A stretch of 64,000 nt of DNA. Origin: Streptomyces nigra (GTDB lineage Bacteria > Actinomycetota > Actinomycetes > Streptomycetales > Streptomycetaceae). Position 1 is the first letter of the stretch; the number at the start of each line of letters is the position of its first letter. The DNA is taken from assembly GCF_003074055.1 (NCBI RefSeq), contig NZ_CP029043.1, forward strand, positions 4,270,501 to 4,334,500. Direction: 5' to 3'. Of this stretch, positions 22,581-31,473 are shown one piece after another. The translations under genes were made by a program, and so were the position numbers. The notes beneath the pieces were generated by a model, which saw only the letters and a program-made list of their open reading frames with translations, was not told the origin of the DNA and ran no database searches.

Positions 22581-23012
22581 TCAGGGCCACACCAAGCAGT
22601 ACGGCTGATGCCCCGCCTCATGCAGGCGGTGCGAGAAGTCCTGCCACTCGTGGAGCAGCTGGTACACGTTGAACGCGTCGCGCGGCCCGCCGCGGTCCGG
22701 GACCGTGGACCAGATGAAGGCCGCCGCGCCCACCGCCTCCTCGCCTATGCCGCGCAACGGGTCGACGACCGTCATCGGCAGCTTCACCACGGCGTAGTCG
22801 GGGTGGAGGACGACCAGCTCCAGGGGCGGCACCTTGTGCAGGGGCACACCTTCGATGCCCGTCAGCACCATGGCCGCCATCGTCTCCGGCTTGATCTTGG
22901 TGAACATGCCGTTCATGCCGAGCTCGTCGCCGCCGAGTTCCTCGGGGCGCATCGAGATCGGGACGCGGGCCGCGGTCGCGCCGTCCGGAGCGCCGAAGTA
23001 CTTGTACGTCAC
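22581..23012 (-). CDS. Conserved Streptomyces protein of unknown function
   Basis: 143 aa from a GTG at 23012 (M-T-Y-K-Y-F-G-A-P-D), chosen because upstream codons are Arg-rich and not protein-like; the ribosome-binding site is weak. Soluble, no membrane segment, no domain I can name. Conserved-looking blocks are G-M-N-G-M-F-T-K-I-K-P-E-T-M-A-A-M-V-L-T-G, V-V-L-H-P-D-Y-A-V-V-K-L-P, R-D-A-F-N-V-Y-Q-L-L and a C-terminal L-H-E-A-G-H-Q-P-Y-C-L-V-W-P. The same tail survives as a remnant at 18196, on the far side of the arsenic island. Confidence 0.65.
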   Translation of the reverse strand: MTYKYFGAPDGATAARVPISMRPEELGGDELGMNGMFTKIKPETMAAMVLTGIEGVPLHKVPPLELVVLHPDYAVVKLPMTVVDPLRGIGEEAVGAAAFIWSTVPDRGGPRDAFNVYQLLHEWQDFSHRLHEAGHQPYCLVWP

Positions 23013-23044
23013 CCCCACCCGACCACCATTCCTGCTCCCCGCCC

Positions 23045-23254
23045 TCAGTCGGTCGACCCGGCTGTCGATCCGCCGGTCGAACGGCTCGTGCTCACTCGGT
23101 ACACCCGTCGCATCTGGCATACCTGGTACAACGTGTCCCTGGCGTACTTCGTTCGAATCCTCCGCGTCGCGTCGGTGCCTTCCCCGCCGGGCACGTCGAG
23201 GACCCAGGTCGTCGGTCCCCTCGCCCAGTCCGCCACCGCGATGCATATCTCCAC
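23045..23254 (-). CDS. Possible small ORF upstream of the conserved unknown gene
   Basis: 69 codons from a GTG at 23254 (M-E-I-C-I-A-V-A-D-W), ending 32 bp before the next gene on the same strand. Amino-acid composition is plausible for the first 45 residues, then Ser/Thr/Gly/Arg-rich. Codon bias is only moderate and no family is recognised. It may be a real short gene of a two-gene unit or chance. Confidence 0.3.
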   Translation of the reverse strand: MEICIAVADWARGPTTWVLDVPGGEGTDATRRIRTKYARDTLYQVCQMRRVYRVSTSRSTGGSTAGSTD

Positions 23255-23602
23255 CCGACTGCTGTTCTAGGACGCGTGGCGCCCGCCGCGCAACCCGATC
23301 ATCGTGTCAGTGACCTCCCCCACGGCCGCCCGCCGAAACGTGCGGCGAAACACCTCTGCGTGAGATGTCCCCGGTCCCCGATCACCACGGCCCGCATGAG
23401 CTGTGTGTATCACGCCCAGTCTCGCAGATCACCCGTCCGTGACGCCGGGGTACGCAGGGACGGAAGGGGCGAAGGGGGCCGTCCGCACGCCGGTGGCGGC
23501 TCGCTGCCGTCGCCGGGCCCTGGCCTACCCTGAGGAGGTCACAGGCAACCGGAGCCCCGGATGATCACCGAAGGTCGGAAAAGGTCGGAGTAGTCGCAGG
23601 TC
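23255..23602. other. Gene-poor stretch before hemL
   Basis: 348 bp without a supported gene. It holds the hemL promoter region: TACCCT at 23525-23530 is a plausible -10, and the direct repeat AAGGTCGGAA/AAGGTCGGAG sits just before the start codon, the second copy serving as ribosome-binding site. No riboswitch-like fold was recognised. Confidence 0.4.
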
Positions 23603-24937
23603 ATGAGCGAAGCGCCCTCTTCAGGAACGCCCTATCCATACGATGCGCCCGCCTCGCAGGCGCTGTTCGACCGTGCGGCCGCCGTGACGCCCGGCGGTGT
23701 GAACTCCCCGGTGCGCGCCTTCCGCGCGGTGGGCGGTACGCCCCGGTTCATGGTGTCCGGCAGCGGCCCGTACCTGACCGACGCCGACGGACGCGAGTAC
23801 GTCGACCTCGTCTGCTCCTGGGGACCGATGATCCTCGGGCACTCCCACCCCGAGGTGATCGCCGCCGTGCAGGAGGCCGTCGCCCGCGGCACCTCCTTCG
23901 GCACGCCCGGTGAGGGCGAGGTCGCGCTCGCCGAGGAGATGGTCGACCGGATCGGGCCCCTGGAGCAGGTGCGCCTGGTCTCCAGCGGCACCGAGGCGAC
24001 CATGTCGGCGATCCGTCTCGCCCGCGGGTTCACCCGGCGCACCAAGGTGATCAAGTTCGCCGGCTGCTACCACGGGCACGTCGACTCGCTGCTCGCCGCC
24101 GCCGGATCCGGCGTCGCCACCTTCGCCCTGCCCGACACCCCGGGCGTCACCGGCGCCCAGGCCGGCGACACGATCGTCCTGCCGTACAACGACCTGGAGT
24201 CGGTGCACGAGGCGTTCCACCGCTACCCCGGCGAGATCGCCTGCGTCATCACCGAGGCCTCGCCCGGCAACATGGGCGTCGTCCCGCCCCGGCCCGGCTT
24301 CAACCAGGGCCTGAAGGACGCCTGCGGCAAGAACGGCGCCCTGTACATCTCCGACGAGGTCATGACCGGCTTCCGCACCAGCCGCGCCGGCTGGTACGGC
24401 GTGGACGGGGTCGAGCCGGACCTGATGACCTTCGGCAAGGTCATGGGCGGCGGTTTCCCCGCCGCCGCGTTCGGCGGCCGGGCCGACGTGATGGCCCACC
24501 TCGCCCCCGCCGGGCCCGTCTACCAGGCCGGCACGCTCTCCGGGAACCCGGTCGCGACGGCCGCCGGTCTCGCCCAGCTGCGCCTCCTCGACCAGGCCGC
24601 GTACGACACGATCGACCAGGTGTCGGCGACCATCCAGGGGCTCGTCACCGAGGCGCTCAGCAAGGAGGGTGTGGCGCACCGGCTGCAGAACGCCTCCAAC
24701 ATGTTCTCCGTCTTCTTCACCGACCGTGAGGTCCGCACCTACGAGGACGCCAAGCGCCAGGAGTCGTTCCGCTTCACCGCGTTCTTCCACTCGATGCTTG
24801 CGCAGGGCGTCTATCTGCCGCCCTCGTCGTTCGAGTCCTGGTTCGTGTCCACGGCCCACGACGAGCGGGCCCTCCAGCGGATCGCCGACGCCCTCCCGGC
24901 GGCGGCCCGAGCGGCGGCGGAGGCCACGGCGGAATGA
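23603..24937 (+). CDS. hemL: Glutamate-1-semialdehyde 2,1-aminomutase
   Basis: 444 aa PLP enzyme that converts glutamate-1-semialdehyde to 5-aminolevulinate, the tetrapyrrole precursor. Fold-type I aminotransferase features: substrate region G-G-V-N-S-P-V-R-A-F near 30-39, S-S-G-T-E-A-T-M near 128, G-C-Y-H-G-H near 153, D-E-V-M-T-G-F-R (Asp for the PLP nitrogen) near 252, and the PLP-binding Lys in T-F-G-K-V-M-G-G-G near 276. First gene of the heme/cytochrome c maturation cluster; the order hemL-phosphatase-TlpA-CcdA-ResB-CcsA/B parallels M. tuberculosis Rv0524-Rv0529. Confidence 0.96.
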   Translation: MSEAPSSGTPYPYDAPASQALFDRAAAVTPGGVNSPVRAFRAVGGTPRFMVSGSGPYLTDADGREYVDLVCSWGPMILGHSHPEVIAAVQEAVARGTSFGTPGEGEVALAEEMVDRIGPLEQVRLVSSGTEATMSAIRLARGFTRRTKVIKFAGCYHGHVDSLLAAAGSGVATFALPDTPGVTGAQAGDTIVLPYNDLESVHEAFHRYPGEIACVITEASPGNMGVVPPRPGFNQGLKDACGKNGALYISDEVMTGFRTSRAGWYGVDGVEPDLMTFGKVMGGGFPAAAFGGRADVMAHLAPAGPVYQAGTLSGNPVATAAGLAQLRLLDQAAYDTIDQVSATIQGLVTEALSKEGVAHRLQNASNMFSVFFTDREVRTYEDAKRQESFRFTAFFHSMLAQGVYLPPSSFESWFVSTAHDERALQRIADALPAAARAAAEATAE

Positions 24938-25683
24938 GCGACACCTCCCGCGCCCCCTCCAGTGAAGACACGCCCACTCCCGAGCCCTCCGAGAAGCCGA
25001 TGACCGACAGCAGCGACATCACCGTCGTCCACCTCGTGCGGCACGGCGAGGTGGCCAACCCGGACGGCGTCCTCTACGGCCGCCTGGCGGGCTACCACCT
25101 CTCCGAGCTCGGCCGGCAGATGGCCGACCGGGTCGCCGAGCACCTGACCGACCGGGACATCACCCATGTCTGCGCCTCCCCGCTGGAGCGGGCGCAGGAG
25201 ACGGCCACCCCGATCGCCAAGGCGCACGGGCTCGACCTCGCGACCGACGCCCGGCTCATCGAGGCCGAGAACGTCTTCCAGGGCAAGACGTTCGGTGTCG
25301 GGGACGGCGCGCTGAAGCGGCCGGCGAACTGGAAGCACCTGCTCAACCCGTTCAAGCCGTCCTGGGGCGAGCCGTACGCCGAGCAGGTCGTGCGGATGAT
25401 GGGTGCCCTCGACGCCGCCAAGGACGCCGCGCGCGGCCACGAGGCGGTGCTGGTGAGCCATCAGCTGCCGATCTGGATCGTGCGCTGCGCAGTCGAGAAG
25501 CGGCGGCTGTGGCACGACCCGCGCAAGCGGCAGTGCACGCTCGCGTCGCTGACGTCCTTCACCTACCAGGGCGACCGGATCGTCTCCGTCGGCTACTCCG
25601 AGCCGGCGATCGACCTCGTCCCCGAGCATCTGCGGGCGGGCGCCAGGCCGGTCCAGGGGCAGAGCAAGGGCTTCGGCGCCTGA
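24934..25683 (+). CDS. Histidine phosphatase (phosphoglycerate mutase-like)
   Basis: 249 aa. Catalytic L-V-R-H-G-E-V near residue 33, with the second histidine in V-S-H-Q-L-P near 172. The ATG at 24934 overlaps the hemL stop (ATGA). The first 22 residues are Pro/Ser/Thr-rich, and an in-frame ATG at codon 23 could be the true start. Genes of this type consistently follow hemL in actinobacteria; its substrate there is not known, and it is unlikely to be the glycolytic mutase. Confidence 0.88.
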   Translation: MSDTSRAPSSEDTPTPEPSEKPMTDSSDITVVHLVRHGEVANPDGVLYGRLAGYHLSELGRQMADRVAEHLTDRDITHVCASPLERAQETATPIAKAHGLDLATDARLIEAENVFQGKTFGVGDGALKRPANWKHLLNPFKPSWGEPYAEQVVRMMGALDAAKDAARGHEAVLVSHQLPIWIVRCAVEKRRLWHDPRKRQCTLASLTSFTYQGDRIVSVGYSEPAIDLVPEHLRAGARPVQGQSKGFGA

Positions 25684-25808
25684 CCCCCCGTGGCTGATAC
25701 ACGCGGGTGACATTGCTCGCGAATCCTCCACAGCGCGACGGGAACCACCCCGTTCGTCGTGACCTCTGACTGGGTGACCACCTCAGCAGCACGACGGACG
25801 GGGCAGCC

Positions 25809-27131
25809 ATGCGCGACATCAGCCGACGGGGAGCCATCGGGATCGGGGCCGGAGCGGCCGCCGCCCTCTCACTCGCGGGATGCGGCGCGTCCACGTCGTC
25901 CGGCGGGCCGAAGGACCGCAAGGATCCCGGCGGTTCCGGCGGCGACCGGGACAACCGGCACGGCTCGCAGGCCGACCGCGACCGCCCGATAGGCGACGGC
26001 TCCACCTCCTACACAGGCAAGCAGCCCCACCAGCCGGACGCGCCGCGGCCGCTGGAGCCGGGCGAGGAGCCGCCGCAGTTCGTCGTCTTCTCCTGGGACG
26101 GGGCCGGCGAGGTCGGCAACGGCCTCTTCCCGCGCTTCCTGGACCTGGCCAAGGAGCACGAGGCGCACATGACCTTCTTCCTCTCGGGGCTCTATCTGCT
26201 CCCCGAGTCGAAGAAGCGGCTCTACGAACCGCCGAACAACCCGCGCGGCGCCTCCGACATCGGCTACCTCACCGACGACCACATCAAGCAGACGCTGAAG
26301 AACGTCCGGCGCGCCTGGCTCGACGGGCACGAGATAGGCACCCACTTCAACGGCCACTTCTGCGCGGGCAACGGCACCGTCGGCAACTGGACGCCGCAGC
26401 AGTGGCGCAGCGAGATCGACCAGGCCAAGTCGTTCGTCAAGGAGTGGCGCACCAACTCCGGCTGGACCGATCTGCCCTCCCTGCCGTTCGACTACGACAA
26501 GGAGCTCGTCGGCGGCCGTACGCCCTGTCTGCTCGGGCAGGACAACCTGCTGCCCACCGCCCGTGAGCTGGGCTGGCGCTACGACGCCTCCTCGCCCGGC
26601 GGCCGTCAGGTGTGGCCGGTGAAGAAGAAGGGGCTCTGGGATCTGCCGCTGCAGCAGATACCTTTCCCCGGCCGTTCGTTCGAGGTCCTGTCGATGGACT
26701 ACAACATCCTCGCCAACCAGTCGGTCAACTCCACGAACGCCCCGAGCCACAACCACCCCGCCTGGCGCACCCAGGCGACACAGGCGTACATCCAGGGATT
26801 CAAGCGGGCATACGAGACGAACCGCGCCCCCTTCTTCATAGGCAACCACTTCGAGCAGTGGAACGGCGGCATCTACATGGACGCCGTCGAGGAGGCGCTG
26901 AAGCATATGGCGCGCGAGAAGGAGAAGGGCGGCGACATACGGCTCGTCTCCTTCCGGCAGTTCGTGGACTGGCTGGACGTCCAGAAGCCGGACATTCTCG
27001 ACAAGTTGCGCACGCTGGACGTCGGGCAGAAGCCTGCGGGCGGCTGGAGCGCCTTCACCAAGGGTGGCACCGAGGGCGGCTCGGGGACCCCGTCCGGCAC
27101 CTCTTCCGAGGGGTCCGGAAACGCTGCCTGA
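25809..27131 (+). CDS. Polysaccharide deacetylase-like lipoprotein
   Basis: 440 aa. The N-terminus S-R-R-G-A-I-G-I-G-A-G is twin-arginine-like and is followed by lipobox L-S-L-A-G-C (Cys about 25), so it is probably a Tat-exported lipoprotein. After a disordered linker (about 26-90), a NodB-like fold is suggested by F-S-W-D-G-A-G (metal Asp), F-F-L-S-G-L-Y, H-E-I-G-T-H-F-N-G-H-F (H-x-x-x-H metal site) and a late F-I-G-N-H-F-E-Q-W. A Ser/Gly-rich tail ends it. Substrate unknown; it sits between the phosphatase and the cytochrome c maturation genes. Confidence 0.75.
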   Translation: MRDISRRGAIGIGAGAAAALSLAGCGASTSSGGPKDRKDPGGSGGDRDNRHGSQADRDRPIGDGSTSYTGKQPHQPDAPRPLEPGEEPPQFVVFSWDGAGEVGNGLFPRFLDLAKEHEAHMTFFLSGLYLLPESKKRLYEPPNNPRGASDIGYLTDDHIKQTLKNVRRAWLDGHEIGTHFNGHFCAGNGTVGNWTPQQWRSEIDQAKSFVKEWRTNSGWTDLPSLPFDYDKELVGGRTPCLLGQDNLLPTARELGWRYDASSPGGRQVWPVKKKGLWDLPLQQIPFPGRSFEVLSMDYNILANQSVNSTNAPSHNHPAWRTQATQAYIQGFKRAYETNRAPFFIGNHFEQWNGGIYMDAVEEALKHMAREKEKGGDIRLVSFRQFVDWLDVQKPDILDKLRTLDVGQKPAGGWSAFTKGGTEGGSGTPSGTSSEGSGNAA

Positions 27132-27197
27132 TATGCGGTTTTACGCCCGAGAGGGGGGCGCGCAAGATCCCCCGTACGGGCATGCGAAACTTTTCAC

Positions 27198-27800
27198 ATG
27201 AGTGCCGTCCGTCGCGCCCGTAGCCGTATCGCCCCGCTCGCCGCCAGTGCCGCCGTTGCCGCGCTGGTCCTGTCCGCGTGCAGTTCGGGCGGCACCTCGG
27301 GCGGTGGCGGGGACACCAACTTCGTCGCCGGCGGCAACGGCGTCGACACCGTGAAGCGGGGCGAGCGCGCCGAGGCGCCGGAGTTGTCCGGCGCCACCAT
27401 CGACGGCAAGCAGCTCACCACCGCCGACTACAAGGGCAAGGTCCTCGTGGTCAACGTCTGGGGTTCGTGGTGCCCGCCCTGCCGGGCCGAGGCGAAGAAC
27501 TTCCAGACCGTCTACACGGACCTCAAGGACCAGGGCGTCCAGTTCGTCGGCATCAACACCCGGGACACCAGCACCACCCCGGCGAAGGCCTTCGAGAAGG
27601 AGTTCGGGGTCACCTACCCGAGCCTGTACGACCCCACCGGGAAGCAGATGCTCCGCTTCGGCAAGGGCACGCTCAACCCGCAGGCCATCCCCTCCACACT
27701 CGTCATCGACCGGGACGGCAACATCGCGGCCCGGGCGCTGACGCCCCTCGGCGAGGACACCCTGCGGGACATGATCGAGCCCGTCCTCGCGGAGAAGTGA
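27198..27800 (+). CDS. TlpA/ResA-type thiol-disulfide lipoprotein
   Basis: 200 aa. Signal peptide with lipobox L-V-L-S-A-C (Cys about 28), then a thioredoxin fold with W-C-P-P-C near residue 96 and cis-Pro region I-P-S-T. Anchored outside the membrane, it reduces the CXXCH cysteines of apocytochrome c before heme ligation, receiving electrons from the CcdA protein encoded 1 bp downstream. ATG at 27198 with no obvious ribosome-binding site close by. Confidence 0.92.
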   Translation: MSAVRRARSRIAPLAASAAVAALVLSACSSGGTSGGGGDTNFVAGGNGVDTVKRGERAEAPELSGATIDGKQLTTADYKGKVLVVNVWGSWCPPCRAEAKNFQTVYTDLKDQGVQFVGINTRDTSTTPAKAFEKEFGVTYPSLYDPTGKQMLRFGKGTLNPQAIPSTLVIDRDGNIAARALTPLGEDTLRDMIEPVLAEK

Positions 27801-27801
27801 C

Positions 27802-28569
27802 GTGAGCGCCCTCACCACACTCGCCGCCGAACCCAACCAGACGGTGATGAGCGGCGCCCTTCTGATCGCGCTGCCCGTCGCCCTGCTCGGCGGCCTCGTC
27901 TCCTTCTTCTCGCCCTGCGTCCTCCCGCTGGTCCCCGGCTATCTCTCCTATGTCACCGGGGTCACCGGCACCGACCTCGCCGAGGCCCGGCGCGGCCGCA
28001 TGGTCGCCGGCGCCTCCCTCTTCGTGCTCGGCTTCACCGCCGTGTTCGTCTCCGGCGGGGCGCTCTTCGGGTACTTCGGCGACAACCTCCAGGCGCACAA
28101 GGACATCCTGTCGAAGGTGCTCGGCGTCCTCATGATCGCCATGGGTGTCTTCTTCATGGGCCTGATGCCCTGGATGACCCAGCGTGAGTTCCGCTTCCAC
28201 AAGCGGCCCGTGACCGGGCTGGTCGGCGCGCCCTTCCTCGGCGCCCTCTTCGGCATCGGCTGGACGCCCTGCCTCGGCCCCACGCTCACCTCCGTGATCG
28301 CGCTGTCGTACAACGAGGCGAGCGCGGGCCGCGGCGCCCTGCTCACCGTCGCCTACTGCCTCGGCCTCGGCGTCCCCTTCGTCCTGGCTGCCGTAGCCTT
28401 CCGCAAGGCGCTCGGTGCCTTCGCCTGGGTCAAGCAGCACTATGTCTGGGTCATGCGGATCGGCGGCACGATGATGATCGTGACCGGTGTCCTGCTGCTG
28501 ACCGGCGCCTGGGACCGCATCGTCCAGGAGATGCAGGTCTGGTCCAACGGCTTCACTGTGGGGATCTGA
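27802..28569 (+). CDS. ccdA: CcdA family cytochrome c biogenesis thiol transporter
   Basis: 255 aa with six predicted transmembrane helices. The two redox cysteines are in F-F-S-P-C-V-L-P-L (about 39) and G-W-T-P-C-L-G-P (about 154), the DsbD/CcdA signature. It carries reducing equivalents across the membrane to the TlpA-type lipoprotein. GTG start one base after the TlpA stop; ResB begins 3 bp after its own stop, so the operon is tight. Confidence 0.94.
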   Translation: MSALTTLAAEPNQTVMSGALLIALPVALLGGLVSFFSPCVLPLVPGYLSYVTGVTGTDLAEARRGRMVAGASLFVLGFTAVFVSGGALFGYFGDNLQAHKDILSKVLGVLMIAMGVFFMGLMPWMTQREFRFHKRPVTGLVGAPFLGALFGIGWTPCLGPTLTSVIALSYNEASAGRGALLTVAYCLGLGVPFVLAAVAFRKALGAFAWVKQHYVWVMRIGGTMMIVTGVLLLTGAWDRIVQEMQVWSNGFTVGI

Positions 28570-28572
28570 TCG

Positions 28573-30309
28573 ATGAGCGACACGACCGACAAGGCCGCCC
28601 CGGCCGTCCCCGAGGGCCAGGAGCAGGACCAGGACCTCGGCGCCGCCGGCTCCCAGCTCTCCACCGCCCCCGCCGAGGAGGCCCCGAACCTGCCGTCGCT
28701 CGGTGTGATCGGCTGGGCCCGCTGGTTCTGGCGGCAGCTCACCTCGATGCGGGTGGCGCTGCTGCTGCTCCTGCTGCTGTCGCTCGGCGCGATCCCCGGC
28801 TCGCTCATCCCGCAGACCGGCATCGACGAGACGAAGGTCGCGGAGTTCCGCCGTACGCACGAGACGCTCGCGCCGATCTACGACAAGCTCGGCCTCTTCC
28901 ACGTCTACAGCTCGGTGTGGTTCTCGGCGATCTACATCCTGCTCTTCGTCTCCCTCATCGGCTGCATCGTGCCGCGCACCTGGCAGTTCGTCGGGCAGCT
29001 GCGCGGACGGCCGCCGGGCGCGCCCAGGCGGCTCACCCGGCTGCCCGCCTACACCACCTGGCGCACCGAGGCCGCACCCGAGGAGGTCCGCGAGGCCGCG
29101 CTCGCCCTGCTGAAGAAGCGCCGCTTCCGCGCCCACCGCGCCGGTGACGCCGTCGCCGCAGAGAAGGGCTATCTGCGCGAGGTCGGCAACCTCGCCTTCC
29201 ACATCGCGCTGATCGTGATGCTGGTGGCGTTCGCCTGGGGCCAGCTGTTCAAGTCCGAGGGCAACAAGCTGGTCGTCGAGGGCGACGGCTTCTCCAACAC
29301 GCTCACCCAGTACGACGACTTCAAGTCCGGCAGCCTCTTCTCCCAGGACGACCTGGACCCGTTCAGCTTCAGCCTGAAGGAGTTCAAGGGCACCTACGAG
29401 GCGACCGGACCCAACCGCGGCACGCCGCGCACCTACGAGGCCGACCTCACCTACAGCGCGGGCGCCGACGGCAAGGAGAGGAAGACCACCGTCAAGGTCA
29501 ACGAGCCGCTGGAGATGGGCGGCTCCAAGGTCTACCTCGTCAGCCACGGCTACGCCCCCGTCATCACCGTCCGCGACGGCAAGGGCAACGAGGTCTTCCA
29601 CGACGCGGTCCCCCTCCTCCCGCTCGACGGCAACGTCACCTCCACCGGCGCGATCAAGGTGATGGACGGCTACCGCGACGCCAAGGGCGAGCGCGAGCAG
29701 CTCGGCTTCCAGGCCTTCCTGCTGCCCACCTACGTCCCGGGCAACGAACTCGCCTCGCAGTTCCCCGCGCTGCTCAGCCCGGTCATGAACGTCGAGGCCT
29801 ACCACGGTGATCTCGGTGTCGACTCGGGCCTCCCGCAGAGCGTGTACCAGCTGGACAAGAAGAACCTGAAGGGCTTCAAGGACGGCAAGGGCGCGCAGCT
29901 GAGGAAGAACCTGCGGCCCGGCGAGACCCTGACCCTTCCGAACGGCGCCGGCTCGATCACCTTCGAGAAGGAGATCAAGGAGTGGGCCGGCTTCCAGGTC
30001 GCCCGCCAGCCCGGCAGCGGCTGGGCGCTCGCCGGCGCCCTCGCGGCGATCCTCGGTCTCGCCGGCTCCCTGTTCATCCAGCGCCGCCGGGTCTGGGTGC
30101 GGGCCACCACCGGGGACGACGGCCTCACCGTCGTCGAGATGGCCGGCCTCGGCCGCAGCGAGTCCGCGAAGGTGCCCGAGGAGCTGGGCGAGCTCGCCGG
30201 GATCCTCTACGACCGGGCCCCCGGGGCAGCCGCCCCCGAGGACACCGACGACGCCTCCTCCGATACCCCCGACCCCCAAGCCGTACCTGCCGAAGGGGCT
30301 GAGAAGTGA
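28573..30309 (+). CDS. resB: ResB/Ccs1 cytochrome c synthase subunit
   Basis: 578 aa. Disordered N-terminus (1-45), TM helices near 58-78, 116-136 and 213-233, a large extracytoplasmic domain (about 235-480), and a final TM near 487-505 before a cytoplasmic acidic tail. Conserved elements are W-F-W-R-Q-L-T-S-M-R, S-L-G-A-I-P-G-S-L-I-P-Q and F-H-V-Y-S-S-V-W-F. With CcsB it forms the system II heme-handling complex that attaches heme to apocytochrome c on the outer face. ATG 28573. Confidence 0.94.
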   Translation: MSDTTDKAAPAVPEGQEQDQDLGAAGSQLSTAPAEEAPNLPSLGVIGWARWFWRQLTSMRVALLLLLLLSLGAIPGSLIPQTGIDETKVAEFRRTHETLAPIYDKLGLFHVYSSVWFSAIYILLFVSLIGCIVPRTWQFVGQLRGRPPGAPRRLTRLPAYTTWRTEAAPEEVREAALALLKKRRFRAHRAGDAVAAEKGYLREVGNLAFHIALIVMLVAFAWGQLFKSEGNKLVVEGDGFSNTLTQYDDFKSGSLFSQDDLDPFSFSLKEFKGTYEATGPNRGTPRTYEADLTYSAGADGKERKTTVKVNEPLEMGGSKVYLVSHGYAPVITVRDGKGNEVFHDAVPLLPLDGNVTSTGAIKVMDGYRDAKGEREQLGFQAFLLPTYVPGNELASQFPALLSPVMNVEAYHGDLGVDSGLPQSVYQLDKKNLKGFKDGKGAQLRKNLRPGETLTLPNGAGSITFEKEIKEWAGFQVARQPGSGWALAGALAAILGLAGSLFIQRRRVWVRATTGDDGLTVVEMAGLGRSESAKVPEELGELAGILYDRAPGAAAPEDTDDASSDTPDPQAVPAEGAEK

Positions 30310-31409
30310 CTCTCGCCGCCGCAACCGATCTGGCCGCCGCCACCAACGAGAACCTGGCCAGCATCAGCAACACGCTGATCTACTCGTCGATGGCCGTCTA
30401 CACCCTGGCCTTCTTCGCGTACATCGCCGAATGGCTCCTCGGCAGCCGCAGCAAGGTCGGCCGCACGGCCGCCGCGCTCACCCCGGCCAAGTCCGCCAAG
30501 GCCGCCGAGGCGCCCGCCGTAACCGTGACCAAGGGCGGCTCCACGGCCGTACTGGAACGGCCGAAGGTCGTCGTACGGGCCGCGGCCGGACAGCGGGACG
30601 TGCCGGACGGGCCCGGCGCGCACGGCGGGGACGAGCAGGGCGACCTCTACGGGCGTATCGCCATCTCGCTCACCGTCCTCGCGTTCCTCGTCGAGTTCGG
30701 CGGAGTGGTCACGCGGGCCCTGTCGGTGCAGCGGGCGCCGTGGGGCAACATGTACGAGTTCAACATCACCTTCTCCACGGTCGCCGTCGGCGTGTACCTG
30801 GGGCTGCTGGCGCTGAAGAAGAACGTGCGCTGGCTCGGGCTGTTCCTGATCACCACGGTCCTCCTCGATCTCGGCCTCGCCGTCACTGTCTTGTACACCG
30901 CCAGTGACCAGTTGGTTCCCGCCCTTCACTCGTACTGGCTGTACATCCACGTCTCCACGGCGATCTTCTGCGGCGCGGTGTTCTACGTCGGTGCCGTCTC
31001 CACGCTGCTGTACCTGTTCAAGGACAGCTACGAGAACAAGCTCGCGAGCGGCGGCAAGCCGGGCCGCTTCGCGAACTCGGTCCTGGACCGGCTGCCCGCC
31101 TCGGCGTCCCTGGACAAGTTCTCCTACCGCGTCAACGCCGCCGTCTTCCCGCTGTGGACGTTCACGATCATCGCGGGCGCCATCTGGGCGGGCGACGCCT
31201 GGGGCCGCTACTGGGGCTGGGACCCCAAGGAGACCTGGTCCTTCATCACCTGGGTCGCCTACGCCTGCTATCTGCACGCCCGCGCCACCGCCGGCTGGAA
31301 GGGCCGCAAGGCCGCCTACCTGGCCCTGATCGCCTTCGGCTGCTGGCTCTTCAACTACTACGGCGTCAACATCTTCGTCTCCGGCAAGCACTCCTACGCC
31401 GGCGTCTGA
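30306..31409 (+). CDS. ccsB: CcsB/CcsA cytochrome c synthase subunit
   Basis: 367 aa. GTG start in a GTGA overlap with resB. Predicted eight TM helices with an unusually long Ala/Lys-rich cytoplasmic loop (about 45-110). The heme-binding WWD-type motif reads W-G-R-Y-W-G-W-D-P-K-E-T-W-S (about 300-313), and conserved His residues flank it (L-H-S-Y-W near 204, Y-L-H-A-R near 325). It exports and presents heme to apocytochrome c with ResB. Last gene of the cluster. Confidence 0.95.
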   Translation: MTLAAATDLAAATNENLASISNTLIYSSMAVYTLAFFAYIAEWLLGSRSKVGRTAAALTPAKSAKAAEAPAVTVTKGGSTAVLERPKVVVRAAAGQRDVPDGPGAHGGDEQGDLYGRIAISLTVLAFLVEFGGVVTRALSVQRAPWGNMYEFNITFSTVAVGVYLGLLALKKNVRWLGLFLITTVLLDLGLAVTVLYTASDQLVPALHSYWLYIHVSTAIFCGAVFYVGAVSTLLYLFKDSYENKLASGGKPGRFANSVLDRLPASASLDKFSYRVNAAVFPLWTFTIIAGAIWAGDAWGRYWGWDPKETWSFITWVAYACYLHARATAGWKGRKAAYLALIAFGCWLFNYYGVNIFVSGKHSYAGV

Positions 31410-31473
31410 GCCGGGGCGCGGACCGGCGCCGCCCACAGGTGCGCGCCGGGTCCGGCGGGGTCAGGCTGGTGTC

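Noticed and set aside
23255..23602. Regulatory RNA controlling hemL
   Set aside because: No conserved riboswitch core or long stem was visible; only a short direct repeat near the start codon.
24934..25683. Glycolytic phosphoglycerate mutase
   Set aside because: It has the histidine phosphatase motif, but the conserved place after hemL and the divergent middle argue for another substrate.
27703..30324. 873-codon minus-strand open frame
   Set aside because: Low-complexity Gly/Glu/Arg translation opposite the well-defined ccdA and resB genes.
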